Positions 56,803-64,000 of a stretch of 64,000 nucleotides of DNA are shown one piece after another. Within the stretch, counting starts at the first letter, position 1. Every line of letters starts with the position of its first letter. A program made the position numbers and the translations under genes. The notes below the pieces were generated by a model. That model saw only the letters and a list, made by a program, of their open reading frames with translations, made no database searches and was not told the DNA's origin. This DNA is from Bacteroidales bacterium (GTDB lineage: Bacteria > Bacteroidota > Bacteroidia > Bacteroidales > P3), in the NCBI GenBank assembly GCA_017618625.1, contig JAFZTV010000011.1:30263-94262 (forward strand), written 5' to 3'.

Positions 56803-58164
56803 ATGAACGTACATTTTATTGCTATAGGCGGTGCCGCGATGCACAATCTGGCCATCGCGCTTCATCTGAAAGGTTACAACGTCACGGGGTCGGACGACGA
56901 GATATTCGACCCGGCCAAAAGCCGTCTGGCGAAATACGGCCTGCTGCCCAAGGAAGAAGGATGGCATCCCGAGAGGATAACCGACAACCTCGACGCGATA
57001 GTGCTGGGTATGCATGCCCGTGCCGACAACCCCGAACTGCTGAAAGCGCAGGAGTTGGGTTTGAGAATATACAGCTATCCCGAATACCTGTACGAGCAGT
57101 CGAAAGACAAGACGCGTGTGGTGATTGGCGGTTCGCACGGCAAGACCACTACGACGGCGATGATTCTGCACGCGCTGGCTCATGCCGGCATCGAGGCCGA
57201 CTATATGGTCGGGGCGCAGCTGGAAGGTTTCGAGGTGATGGTGCGGCTCAGCGAGACGGCGAAGGTGATGGTCATAGAGGGCGACGAATACCTGACTTCG
57301 CCCATCGACCGCAGGCCTAAGTTCCACGTCTATCTGCCCAATATCGCTGTCGTGACGGGCATTGAGTGGGACCATGTGAATGTGTTCCCGACATTCGACA
57401 TCTACAAAGACCAGTTCGCCCAATTCATGAACCTCATACGTCCCGAGGGGACTTTGATTTACTGCGCCGACGACGCGGTGGTGAGAGAGGTGGCCGAGGC
57501 GAACAAACGTACGGACATTGTCAAGCTGCCATACGATGTGCCGCAGTATGAGGTGAAGGACGGCGTGACATCGCTGATTGGAGGCAACGGTGAGCGTACG
57601 CCGTTGAAGGTGTTTGGCCGTCACAACCTTTTGAACATGACTGCCGCGCGGCTCGTGTGCCGCACGCTCGGGGTGAGCGACGAGGTGTTCAACGAGGCGA
57701 TATCGACTTTCGGAGGCGCAAGCAAACGTCTGGAACTGGTGAAGAAGAACGACCGATGCGCTGTTTACAAAGACTTCGCCCATGCGCCGTCGAAACTGCG
57801 CGCCACGATACACGCTATGCGTGAGCAGTATCCCGAGCGCAAGCTGGTGGCCTGCATGGAGCTGCACACCTTCAGTTCGCTGACGCAGGATTTTTTGAAA
57901 CAGTATCACGGAACGATGGATGAGGCTGACATCCGGTTTGTATATTACAGCAAGCACGCCCTGCAGCTGAAGAAACTGCCCGACCTCGACCCGTCGCAGG
58001 TGCAGGCAGCTTTCGGCGACGGAGTGCAGGTGTTCACCGACAGCAACGTGATGGTCGCCGAATTGAAAAAGATGCAGTGGAATGATGCGAACCTGCTGAT
58101 GATGAGCAGCGGCAACTTCGACGGTATAGGCTTCAATAAACTGGCAGAAGAAATACTGTTTTAG
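56803..58164 (+). CDS. mpl: UDP-MurNAc:L-Ala-gamma-D-Glu-meso-DAP ligase
   Basis: 453 residues. The N-terminus HFIAIGGAAMHNLAIALHLKGY is the Mur-ligase nucleotide fold in the Mpl form, GGSHGKTTTTAM (Lys114) is the ATP loop, EGDEYLTSPIDRRPKF is the Mpl-specific segment and DFAHAPSKLRAT is the C-terminal motif. The enzyme joins recycled murein tripeptide to UDP-MurNAc. It fits with the nearby NlpC/P60 and LD-carboxypeptidase genes. Confidence 0.95.
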   Translation: MNVHFIAIGGAAMHNLAIALHLKGYNVTGSDDEIFDPAKSRLAKYGLLPKEEGWHPERITDNLDAIVLGMHARADNPELLKAQELGLRIYSYPEYLYEQSKDKTRVVIGGSHGKTTTTAMILHALAHAGIEADYMVGAQLEGFEVMVRLSETAKVMVIEGDEYLTSPIDRRPKFHVYLPNIAVVTGIEWDHVNVFPTFDIYKDQFAQFMNLIRPEGTLIYCADDAVVREVAEANKRTDIVKLPYDVPQYEVKDGVTSLIGGNGERTPLKVFGRHNLLNMTAARLVCRTLGVSDEVFNEAISTFGGASKRLELVKKNDRCAVYKDFAHAPSKLRATIHAMREQYPERKLVACMELHTFSSLTQDFLKQYHGTMDEADIRFVYYSKHALQLKKLPDLDPSQVQAAFGDGVQVFTDSNVMVAELKKMQWNDANLLMMSSGNFDGIGFNKLAEEILF

Positions 58165-58193
58165 TTTTAAGTGATTAAGGGTTAAAGCGTAGC

Positions 58194-58229
58194 GACCTAT
58201 AAGACCTATAAGACTTATCAACCTATCAA
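58194..58229 (+). repeat. Nonamer leader before the Smr gene
   Basis: GACCTATAA, GACCTATAA, GACTTATCA and ACCTATCAA are contiguous and end 13 bp before the ATG. Confidence 0.75.
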
Positions 58230-58242
58230 CATTACAGAAATC

Positions 58243-58935
58243 ATGTCAAAATTCCAGATAGGCGACAAGGTTAAGTTCCTCAACCAGATTGGCGGGGGAG
58301 TGGTGACCAAAATCACCGACGATTTCGTGTTTGTACAGGACGAGACGGGCTTCGATATGCCGATGCAGGCGACGGAGTTGATACGCATGGCCGACATGAA
58401 CGGTGCGGGCAAGATGTTCAACCAGCGGGTGTCGGGCGGCAGTCAGCAGTCGGTGGACGACGAAACAGAAAAAGTGTTCACGCCCAAGAAACCCGACAGC
58501 GTGGAGTCGTTGCAGGAGACGGTGAAACAGTTGCAGTCGCAGGTCGCGAACCTCAAAGACCAGGTGAACAAGCTGAAACGTCAGCTGGCGGCGGCACAGA
58601 AACAGGGTGCCAAGGAACTGGCGGGCAACGTACTGCTGCAGCACATGGTGGCGGACGGCGAGGCCGAGGTGGATCTGCATATCGACATGCTGTGCGAGAA
58701 CCCTGGGGAGTTGGCACCGCACGAGGCCTTCCAGACGCAGATGCGCTATTTCCGCACCTGCCTCAACCACGCCTTCGAAAACCACCTGAAGAAAGTGACC
58801 TTCATCCACGGTGTAGGAAGGGGCATACTGCGTGACGAGATTATGGCGGAACTGAAAAAGTACGACGACATAGCCGTGATGGACGCACCGATGCGCAAGT
58901 ACGGCGTTGGTGCTGTGGAGGTGTACTTTAAATGA
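58243..58935 (+). CDS. DUF2027 and Smr domain protein
   Basis: 230 residues. An N-terminal DUF2027-like beta domain (IGDKVKFLNQIGGGVVTKI) is followed by a linker, a coiled coil at about 86-125 (LQETVKQLQSQVANLKDQVNKL) and an Smr domain with EVDLHIDMLCEN, FIHGVGRGILRDEI and GVGAVEVYFK. Smr domains bind or cut nucleic acids; the one here has the LHG-like HGVGRG motif. Bacteroidetes carry this combination commonly. Function is not known. Confidence 0.9.
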   Translation: MSKFQIGDKVKFLNQIGGGVVTKITDDFVFVQDETGFDMPMQATELIRMADMNGAGKMFNQRVSGGSQQSVDDETEKVFTPKKPDSVESLQETVKQLQSQVANLKDQVNKLKRQLAAAQKQGAKELAGNVLLQHMVADGEAEVDLHIDMLCENPGELAPHEAFQTQMRYFRTCLNHAFENHLKKVTFIHGVGRGILRDEIMAELKKYDDIAVMDAPMRKYGVGAVEVYFK

Positions 58936-59037
58936 ATGCCCATGTCGTCTAATCACGAATCATTATTTACCCTACCAACGAAACCAAGATGACAGGGAAA
59001 GACGACAGGACAATGGTGTAGAATCAATATTGAAAAT

Positions 59038-60138
59038 ATGAAAAGAACAATCATTCTGATGGCAGTTGTGACGTTGTTGTTTACTTCGTGCAAAAAGGAG
59101 GAAATCAAGCCCGACCCGACAGACGATGGAACGGTGACGCTTCGGTGTGTGAAGCCGGCCTATCTTAAGGCAGGCGATACGGTGGCGCTTATCTCTCCGT
59201 CATACGCCACCTCTATGGAGAACGTAGAACTGACAGCCGAGTTGCTGCGGTCGTGGGGATTGGTGCCTGTCATAGGGCCCCACGTGGGGAGCATTGTTGA
59301 TGGACAATATGCCGGAACTGTAGAAGAACGTGCGGGCGACATCCTGTGGGCGTTTCGCGAGCCGAGCATCAAGGCCATAATCTGCAATCGCGGTGGATAC
59401 GGTACTATCCAGCTCATCGATCGTCTCCCGCTTACGATGCTGGCGGCATCGCCGAAATGGTTTGTGGGATTCAGCGATATCAGCACGCTGCATGGTTTGC
59501 TTTGCCGTGCCGGAGTGATGAGCATACACGGCACCATGAGCTCTTTCCTGGCTCGTGGCGGAACCGACGAGACGAGCACTATGATGCGTGACCTGTTGCT
59601 TGGTCGGGTGCCTCGATACCAGATGCCCGCCCACCCGCAAAACATCACTGGGCAGGCCAGCGGTACATTGGTGGGTGGCAACCTCTGCACTTTCACTCCC
59701 AACATCGGTACGCAGGCTGACGCTACTATGGGTCAGGGACTTATATTGTTTATTGAAGAGGTCGGGGAGTCGATGCACAACATCGACCGCCAGATGCGTA
59801 TTTTGAAGATGAACGGAGTGCTTGACCGTTGTCGTGGTATCGTTCTTGGCGAATTCAGCGACTGCGGAACGGAGTTCACCTATGAGAATGTTGAGGCCAT
59901 GATCCGTCAAATCATAGAACCTTACGGCATCCCGATGCTATGTGGCTTTCCTGGTGGACACGGCGATGTAAACCTTCCGCTGGTCATGGGGGCTCCCGTA
60001 ACCATCGATGTACATAGCGACGGCGCTACACTACAGTTCAATATCGACGGCGAGCAGTATCCCGTAAACACTTCCGTCATCTCCTCCAAGACGACACCGG
60101 TCAACGTCCGTATGCAGCTGGCAGGAAAAGCAAAATAA
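59038..60138 (+). CDS. LD-carboxypeptidase (peptidase S66), lipoprotein
   Basis: 366 residues. The signal ends in the lipobox LFTSC (Cys18). The S66 triad is complete: GFSDIS (Ser146), LFIEEVGE (Glu240) and GFPGGHGD (His308). CNRGGYGTIQLIDRL is the usual motif near residue 120. It removes the terminal D-Ala from murein tetrapeptides. Classical LdcA is cytoplasmic; the lipobox places this one at the envelope. Confidence 0.92.
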   Translation: MKRTIILMAVVTLLFTSCKKEEIKPDPTDDGTVTLRCVKPAYLKAGDTVALISPSYATSMENVELTAELLRSWGLVPVIGPHVGSIVDGQYAGTVEERAGDILWAFREPSIKAIICNRGGYGTIQLIDRLPLTMLAASPKWFVGFSDISTLHGLLCRAGVMSIHGTMSSFLARGGTDETSTMMRDLLLGRVPRYQMPAHPQNITGQASGTLVGGNLCTFTPNIGTQADATMGQGLILFIEEVGESMHNIDRQMRILKMNGVLDRCRGIVLGEFSDCGTEFTYENVEAMIRQIIEPYGIPMLCGFPGGHGDVNLPLVMGAPVTIDVHSDGATLQFNIDGEQYPVNTSVISSKTTPVNVRMQLAGKAK

Positions 60139-60280
60139 TAGAAAAGATGACGGGATAGGGTACAAACCAATGATATACTATATGGTTTAAGTGTTTTCAG
60201 ACAAGACATTTCGGGGGTAATCCTGTGGGGAGGGTAGGTGACTGATTGGTGCGTATCATGTCGTATTTTTGGGAAAAGTG

Positions 60281-60288
60281 TACTTTTG
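60281..60288 (+). promoter_or_regulatory. -7 box before the C10 protease gene
   Basis: TACTTTTG lies 28 bp before the ATG at 60316. No clear -33 box. Confidence 0.5.
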
Positions 60289-60315
60289 TATTGTTTATCA
60301 AACTATAATAAATCA

Positions 60316-61353
60316 ATGAACAAGGTATTTTCAGTTTTGTTTCTGTTCTGTGCTATGTCCAGTTGGGCGCAGCAGCCGCTCGTCTCCACGCAATGGACGC
60401 AGAGCTATCCTTACAACCAACATTGTCCGACCGATCCGTTGGAGAACAACAAGCATAGCTATGCAGGGTGTCCCGCCATTGTGATGGGGCAGATACTCAA
60501 TTATCTTCAGACGACGCAGGGCACCCGGTTCGACGATGGCGATGACTATAACACAGGCAATTATATCGGACGGCAGTTCGATATCGACGACGACTGGGAA
60601 GATTATGGTTTCCCGTCGTTCCCGCAACTCAACGAGATGCTCGATTCGGTTGACGCCGCTTTTCAGCGTGGCGAGGAACTCTCGAACTCGTTGATGGCAG
60701 CAGTGGTGTTCGCTTGCGGAGTGGCGTGCAAGCAGGTCTATTCAGCCTCTTCATCATACGGTTCAGGCACTTTTGGCGTCGATCAGGCGTTTGAGGCTTA
60801 TCAGCGTTTCGGTTTCACCGATTGTCAACTGATTCGCGAACCCGACTCTGCGATGTATGCCATATTGATATCCAACCTGCAAGCAGGATATCCCGCCCAT
60901 CTGGCTGTCGAAAGCCAGGACGGAATGTCTGGGCACAATGTCGTGGTTGACGGCTATCGCGAAAGCGATGGTAAATTCCACGTCAACTTTGGCTGGGGAG
61001 GTTCGATGGACGATTGGTACGCGATACCCGACCCCGATGGCTTCTCTTATGGATTGACAAAGGTTGAGGGACTTATCGTGAATATCATACCCTCAAGCGA
61101 GCCGGAGGCTATTCTGGAAGCAGTTCGCCCGCAGAGGCTTGAGGTCTATCCAAATCCGGCCACAGACGTCATCTGTTTGAAGAACTGTCCTGATGCTGCG
61201 GTCGAATATACTATCTTCAATGTGATGGGTAAAAAGATGGCGTCAGGCATCACTGAAGGCATCATACCTGTCGCAAGGTTGGGCAAGGGCGTCTATCTGT
61301 TACGGGTCGAAGGCGGCAAACACCCTGAAATAACCAGATTCGTCGTGAGGTGA
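60316..61353 (+). CDS. C10-type cysteine protease with T9SS type A sorting domain
   Basis: 345 residues from the ATG at 60316; an earlier GTG frame extends before the promoter. Signal peptide to about residue 19 (SSWAQ). The protease domain shows YAGCPAIVMGQI (Cys52), GHNVVVDGY (His207) and FHVNFGWGGSMDDWY, the streptopain/interpain pattern. The tail, from about residue 270, has EVYPNPATD, IFNVMGKK and GVYLLRVE, a type A (Por) sorting signal. The C10 propeptide of about 100 residues, normal between signal and catalytic domain, is missing. Confidence 0.87.
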   Translation: MNKVFSVLFLFCAMSSWAQQPLVSTQWTQSYPYNQHCPTDPLENNKHSYAGCPAIVMGQILNYLQTTQGTRFDDGDDYNTGNYIGRQFDIDDDWEDYGFPSFPQLNEMLDSVDAAFQRGEELSNSLMAAVVFACGVACKQVYSASSSYGSGTFGVDQAFEAYQRFGFTDCQLIREPDSAMYAILISNLQAGYPAHLAVESQDGMSGHNVVVDGYRESDGKFHVNFGWGGSMDDWYAIPDPDGFSYGLTKVEGLIVNIIPSSEPEAILEAVRPQRLEVYPNPATDVICLKNCPDAAVEYTIFNVMGKKMASGITEGIIPVARLGKGVYLLRVEGGKHPEITRFVVR

Positions 61354-61392
61354 CTTTTTGAACCACAGATGACGCAATCAAACAATAACACA

Positions 61393-61893
61393 ATGAACAA
61401 GATAGTCATTTTCTTCTCCCACGCGGGTGATAATTACAGCGTGGGCAACATCGAGGTCGGCAACACCAAGATTGTGGCCGACTACATCAGCGAAATCACG
61501 GGTGCCGACCAATATGAAATCGTCACCCACAAGTACGACGGAATGGCCTATATGCCGCTTATTGACTTGGCCAAGAAAGAGGCTGCCGACGGCGAGCTGC
61601 CGCCATACGAGGGTGCCGCCCCCGACCTCAGCAAGTACGACACCGTCTTCATCGGCGGCCCCGTGTGGTGGGGCACCTACCCGCAGGTGATGTTCACCCT
61701 CTTCAAGGACATCGACCTCACGGGCAAGACCGTCATCCCCTTCACCACCCACGAGGGCAGCGGCTTGGCCAACTGCGTCAGCGACATGAAGAAAGCCTTC
61801 CCGAAGGCCTCCGTCACCAAGGCCTTCAGCATCTATGGACACGAGGTGCGATCCGAAAAGGTCAAGGTGGAACGCTGGCTGAAGAGTCTGTAA
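61393..61893 (+). CDS. Flavodoxin-like protein
   Basis: 166 residues from the ATG at 61393 (an ATG at 61369 would add eight polar residues). IVIFFSHAGDNYSVGNIEVGNT is the FMN-phosphate loop region in the flavodoxin_4 form, and FIGGPVWWGTYPQVMFTLF and TTHEGSGLANC are the isoalloxazine loops. It likely carries electrons for a reductase or acts as a small NADPH-type oxidoreductase. An acetyltransferase gene follows 49 bp later. Confidence 0.88.
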   Translation: MNKIVIFFSHAGDNYSVGNIEVGNTKIVADYISEITGADQYEIVTHKYDGMAYMPLIDLAKKEAADGELPPYEGAAPDLSKYDTVFIGGPVWWGTYPQVMFTLFKDIDLTGKTVIPFTTHEGSGLANCVSDMKKAFPKASVTKAFSIYGHEVRSEKVKVERWLKSL

Positions 61894-61942
61894 ATCCAAG
61901 GTAACAGGGCATTATTTTTGGCGAATTGACGTTATAAACAAC

Positions 61943-62476
61943 ATGGAACCTACAGGTAAGACTTATGTCGGCAGCAACGAACTCTACGCCCAGGTGCAGC
62001 GCACCATGCGGCTCTGCGCCGAGATGAACAGCGGATGGCACACCGAGGCCGAGGTGCGTGAATGCCTGCGTGAGATTACCCGCAGCGAGGTGCCCGACAC
62101 CGTGCGTGTCTTCACACCGATTAACATCAACTACGGCCCTGGCGTGCGCTTCGGCAACGACTGCTTCCTCAACTTCGGATGCACGCTGCTGGCCCTCGGC
62201 GGCATCACCCTCGGCGACGGTGCCTTCATCGGCCCACACTGTGTGCTGGCCACAGAGTACCATCCCGAGGACCCCGCCACGCGCCACACACTGCTCACCA
62301 AACCCATCATCATTGGCCGTAACGCCTGGCTTGGTGCCGACGTCAAGGTGCTGGCAGGTGTCACCATCGGCGACAACGCCATCGTCGCCGCAGGCTCAGT
62401 TGTCACCAAGGACGTGCCCGCCAACATGGTCGTTGCCGGAACGCCTGCTAAAGTAGTGCGAAAGATAAAACAATAA
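61943..62476 (+). CDS. Sugar O-acetyltransferase (LacA/Maa-like hexapeptide family)
   Basis: 177 residues. An N-terminal helical part (LYAQVQRTMRLCAEMN) is followed by left-handed beta-helix repeats (ITLGDGAFIGPHCVLAT, IIIGRNAWLGADVKVLAGVTIGDNAIVAAGSVV) and AGTPAKVVRKI. GPHCVLATEYH has the catalytic His expected at the end of this motif. It acetylates a sugar from acetyl-CoA; the sugar is unknown. A hydrolase gene begins 7 bp later. Confidence 0.92.
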   Translation: MEPTGKTYVGSNELYAQVQRTMRLCAEMNSGWHTEAEVRECLREITRSEVPDTVRVFTPININYGPGVRFGNDCFLNFGCTLLALGGITLGDGAFIGPHCVLATEYHPEDPATRHTLLTKPIIIGRNAWLGADVKVLAGVTIGDNAIVAAGSVVTKDVPANMVVAGTPAKVVRKIKQ

Positions 62477-62483
62477 TACAATA

Positions 62484-63581
62484 ATGAAGAAAGTAATCCT
62501 CCTCGCAGCTGCGGCACTGATGATGGTCGCCTGCAACAGCAAACAAGAAACTAACAACACTGACAATATGAAACAGGAACTATCATTAACTCAAGAGTGG
62601 GACAAGGTGTTCCCGCTGAGCGAGAAAGTGGATCACCGCAAGGTGACCTTCGAGACACAATATGGGCTGACGCTGGCGGCCGACCTCTATACGCCCAAGG
62701 ATGCCCAAGGCAAACTGGCAGCTATCGCTGTGAGCGGTCCCTTTGGCGCCGTCAAGGAGCAGAGCAGCGGTCTCTATGCCATGCGAATGGCGGAGCGTGG
62801 CTTCGTGGCGCTGGCCTTCGACCCGTCGTACACCGGCGAGAGCAGCGGCGAGCCCCGTCGCACGGCGTCGCCCGACATCAACACCGAAGATTTCATGGCT
62901 GCCGTCGACTACCTGTCGCAGCTGGAGAATGTCGACCCCGAGCGCATCGGCATCATCGGCATCTGTGGTTGGGGAGGCATCGCCCTCAATGCTGCCGCTG
63001 CCGACACCCGCATCAAGGCCACCGTCGCCAGTACGATGTACGATATGAGCCGCATCAATGGAAACGGCTACTTCGACAGCGAGAACAAAGAGGAGTCGCG
63101 CCACGCTGCTCGCGAGGCAATGGGCATGCAACGCCTCGCCGACCCGACGGCAATGGCTGGCGGCGTCATCGACCCGCTGCCCGAAGACGCCCCGCAGTTC
63201 GTCAAAGACTACCATGCCTACTACAAGACCCCACGTGGCTACCACGCCCGCAGCGGCAACAGCAACGACGGCTGGCGCGCCATCGGCACTCAGGCCTACG
63301 CTAACGCCCGCTTCCTATACTACATCAACGAGATTCGCTCTGCTGTCCTTGTGATGCATGGCGCGGAGGCCCACTCACGCTACTTTGGCGAGGCCGCCTA
63401 TCATTACATGGTGGAGGGCAAAACCGAAGGCTACAACTTCGTCGGCAAGCCTAATCCCAACCCCGAGAACAAGCAGCTGCTCATCATCCCTGGAGCCACC
63501 CATTGTGATCTTTACGATGGCGGCACGGGCAACTACATTCCTTGGGACACGCTGGCCGACTTCTTTAACAAGAACCTATAA
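62484..63581 (+). CDS. Alpha/beta hydrolase lipoprotein with Cys at the nucleophile elbow
   Basis: 365 residues. The signal ends in the lipobox MVAC (Cys17). The nucleophile elbow reads GIIGICGWGG, with Cys161 in place of the usual Ser; His in PGATHCDLYDG completes the fold. FDPSYTGESSGEPR near 113-125 resembles the dienelactone-hydrolase/YcjY-like group, in which Cys nucleophiles are known. The substrate is unknown. It ends a run with the flavodoxin and acetyltransferase genes, all with C-ending codons. Confidence 0.85.
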   Translation: MKKVILLAAAALMMVACNSKQETNNTDNMKQELSLTQEWDKVFPLSEKVDHRKVTFETQYGLTLAADLYTPKDAQGKLAAIAVSGPFGAVKEQSSGLYAMRMAERGFVALAFDPSYTGESSGEPRRTASPDINTEDFMAAVDYLSQLENVDPERIGIIGICGWGGIALNAAAADTRIKATVASTMYDMSRINGNGYFDSENKEESRHAAREAMGMQRLADPTAMAGGVIDPLPEDAPQFVKDYHAYYKTPRGYHARSGNSNDGWRAIGTQAYANARFLYYINEIRSAVLVMHGAEAHSRYFGEAAYHYMVEGKTEGYNFVGKPNPNPENKQLLIIPGATHCDLYDGGTGNYIPWDTLADFFNKNL

Positions 63582-63657
63582 CTGCTTCACAAAAACGGAT
63601 GAGTTTGTCCCTATTATAGAGAGGTAAGAGAGGAAATCATTAAATATTAAACAGAAT

Positions 63658-64000
63658 ATGGATTATAAAGAGGAAGCAATAGAGTGCGTCAAGGGCAACG
63701 TCCTCCAGATGCATAAGCAAATATATACCGAGTATAATGGGGATTTTGACAGAATCTATACCAAAGCGTACAATAATGCCTCCTATAGGGGCAAAGTGAT
63801 TGAACCCGGGAAGGAATATGAATTGAGCTATTTGGAGTGTTCGTGCCCAAAGGTAAAAAGTGGACTGAGAACCAATCCTGAGCAATGCGAATGTTCGCGA
63901 CAGAGCATTTTATTTATTCTCTCGCAGCTTGAACCGGAGAGCCAATTCGATGTCCGGATTGAGAATACTATTCTTCGGGGAAGCGGTCGTTGCACATTCA
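63658..64000 (+). CDS. Cys-rich protein, partial at right edge
   Basis: The frame is open from the ATG at 63658 to the window end (114 codons). Residues MDYKEEAIECVKGNVLQMHK begin the protein. A Cys cluster follows: YLECSCPKVKSGL and QCECSRQSILFIL, ending near RGSGRCTF. The spacing resembles proteins annotated in Clostridia and Bacteroidetes as DUF6144 or thiazoline hydrolase-like, but I cannot confirm this. Codons are more AT-rich than in the preceding genes. Confidence 0.6.
   Translation, partial: MDYKEEAIECVKGNVLQMHKQIYTEYNGDFDRIYTKAYNNASYRGKVIEPGKEYELSYLECSCPKVKSGLRTNPEQCECSRQSILFILSQLEPESQFDVRIENTILRGSGRCTF

Overview
The window looks like chromosomal DNA of a member of the Bacteroidales; I cannot resolve the family. 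Four things point there: promoters of the Bacteroidetes type (a -7 box TAnnTTTG, several with an upstream TTG or TTTG); two kinds of type IX secretion (T9SS) C-terminal sorting domain; a GldB-like lipoprotein and DUF349, DUF2027/Smr and GH97 proteins; and the order HU - mS38/bS22-like mini-protein - RNase G. I see no insertion sequence, prophage, CRISPR array or rRNA. One tRNA, Arg(CCG), is present.

Layout. 0-4.4 kb: tail of a probable glycosyltransferase, an RprX-like histidine kinase without a neighbouring regulator, MTA/SAH nucleosidase, tRNA-Arg, a CPBP protease, HU and a 29-residue ribosomal mini-protein. 4.8-7.7 kb: RNase G/E overlapping a GH25 lysozyme, then a LolA-like protein. 8-11 kb: lysine-fermentation genes kamD, kamE and the B subunit of a CoA-transferase. 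11-17.4 kb: a putative outer-membrane protein, a very large GH2 protein whose catalytic residues are replaced, TcdA and a lipoprotein. 17.7-19.2 kb: trigger factor. 19.4-33.7 kb: three tandem paralogous surface proteins (2284, 343 and 2018 residues) ending in T9SS type B sorting domains. 33.8-40.6 kb: a leftward operon tetR - tolC-like - membrane fusion lipoprotein - RND pump - PII-like protein. 40.8-44.6 kb: leftward terC, yajC and GH97. 44.6-45.9 kb: a chrA pair. 46-60 kb: mostly rightward housekeeping and envelope genes (DUF349, GldB, LtaS-like transferase, lipid kinase, NlpC/P60, SUI1, SufB, TrmH-like, HD hydrolase, Mpl, Smr, LD-carboxypeptidase). 60-64 kb: a C10-type cysteine protease with a T9SS type A tail, flavodoxin, an acetyltransferase, an alpha/beta hydrolase and a partial gene.

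The most unusual signal is in the spacers. They hold short tandem repeats with strict periods. Period 11 is found at five spacers; where a following promoter can be recognised it lies about 40-360 bp downstream. Period 7 is found at several gene ends and inside the DUF349 gene, period 9 in the efflux operon and in frame inside chrA, and CAA-rich period-8/9 leaders lie just before start codons. The word changes from locus to locus while the period is kept. This resembles the heptameric STRR repeats of cyanobacteria, but with several coexisting periods. Other leads are the catalytically dead GH2 protein, a G9 tract between promoter and start of the largest adhesin gene, a phosphoglycerol-transferase/lipid-kinase pair in a Gram-negative, a C10 protease with no propeptide, a lone sufB, and a CoA-transferase B subunit without its A subunit.

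All calls come from reading the sequence; no database search was run.
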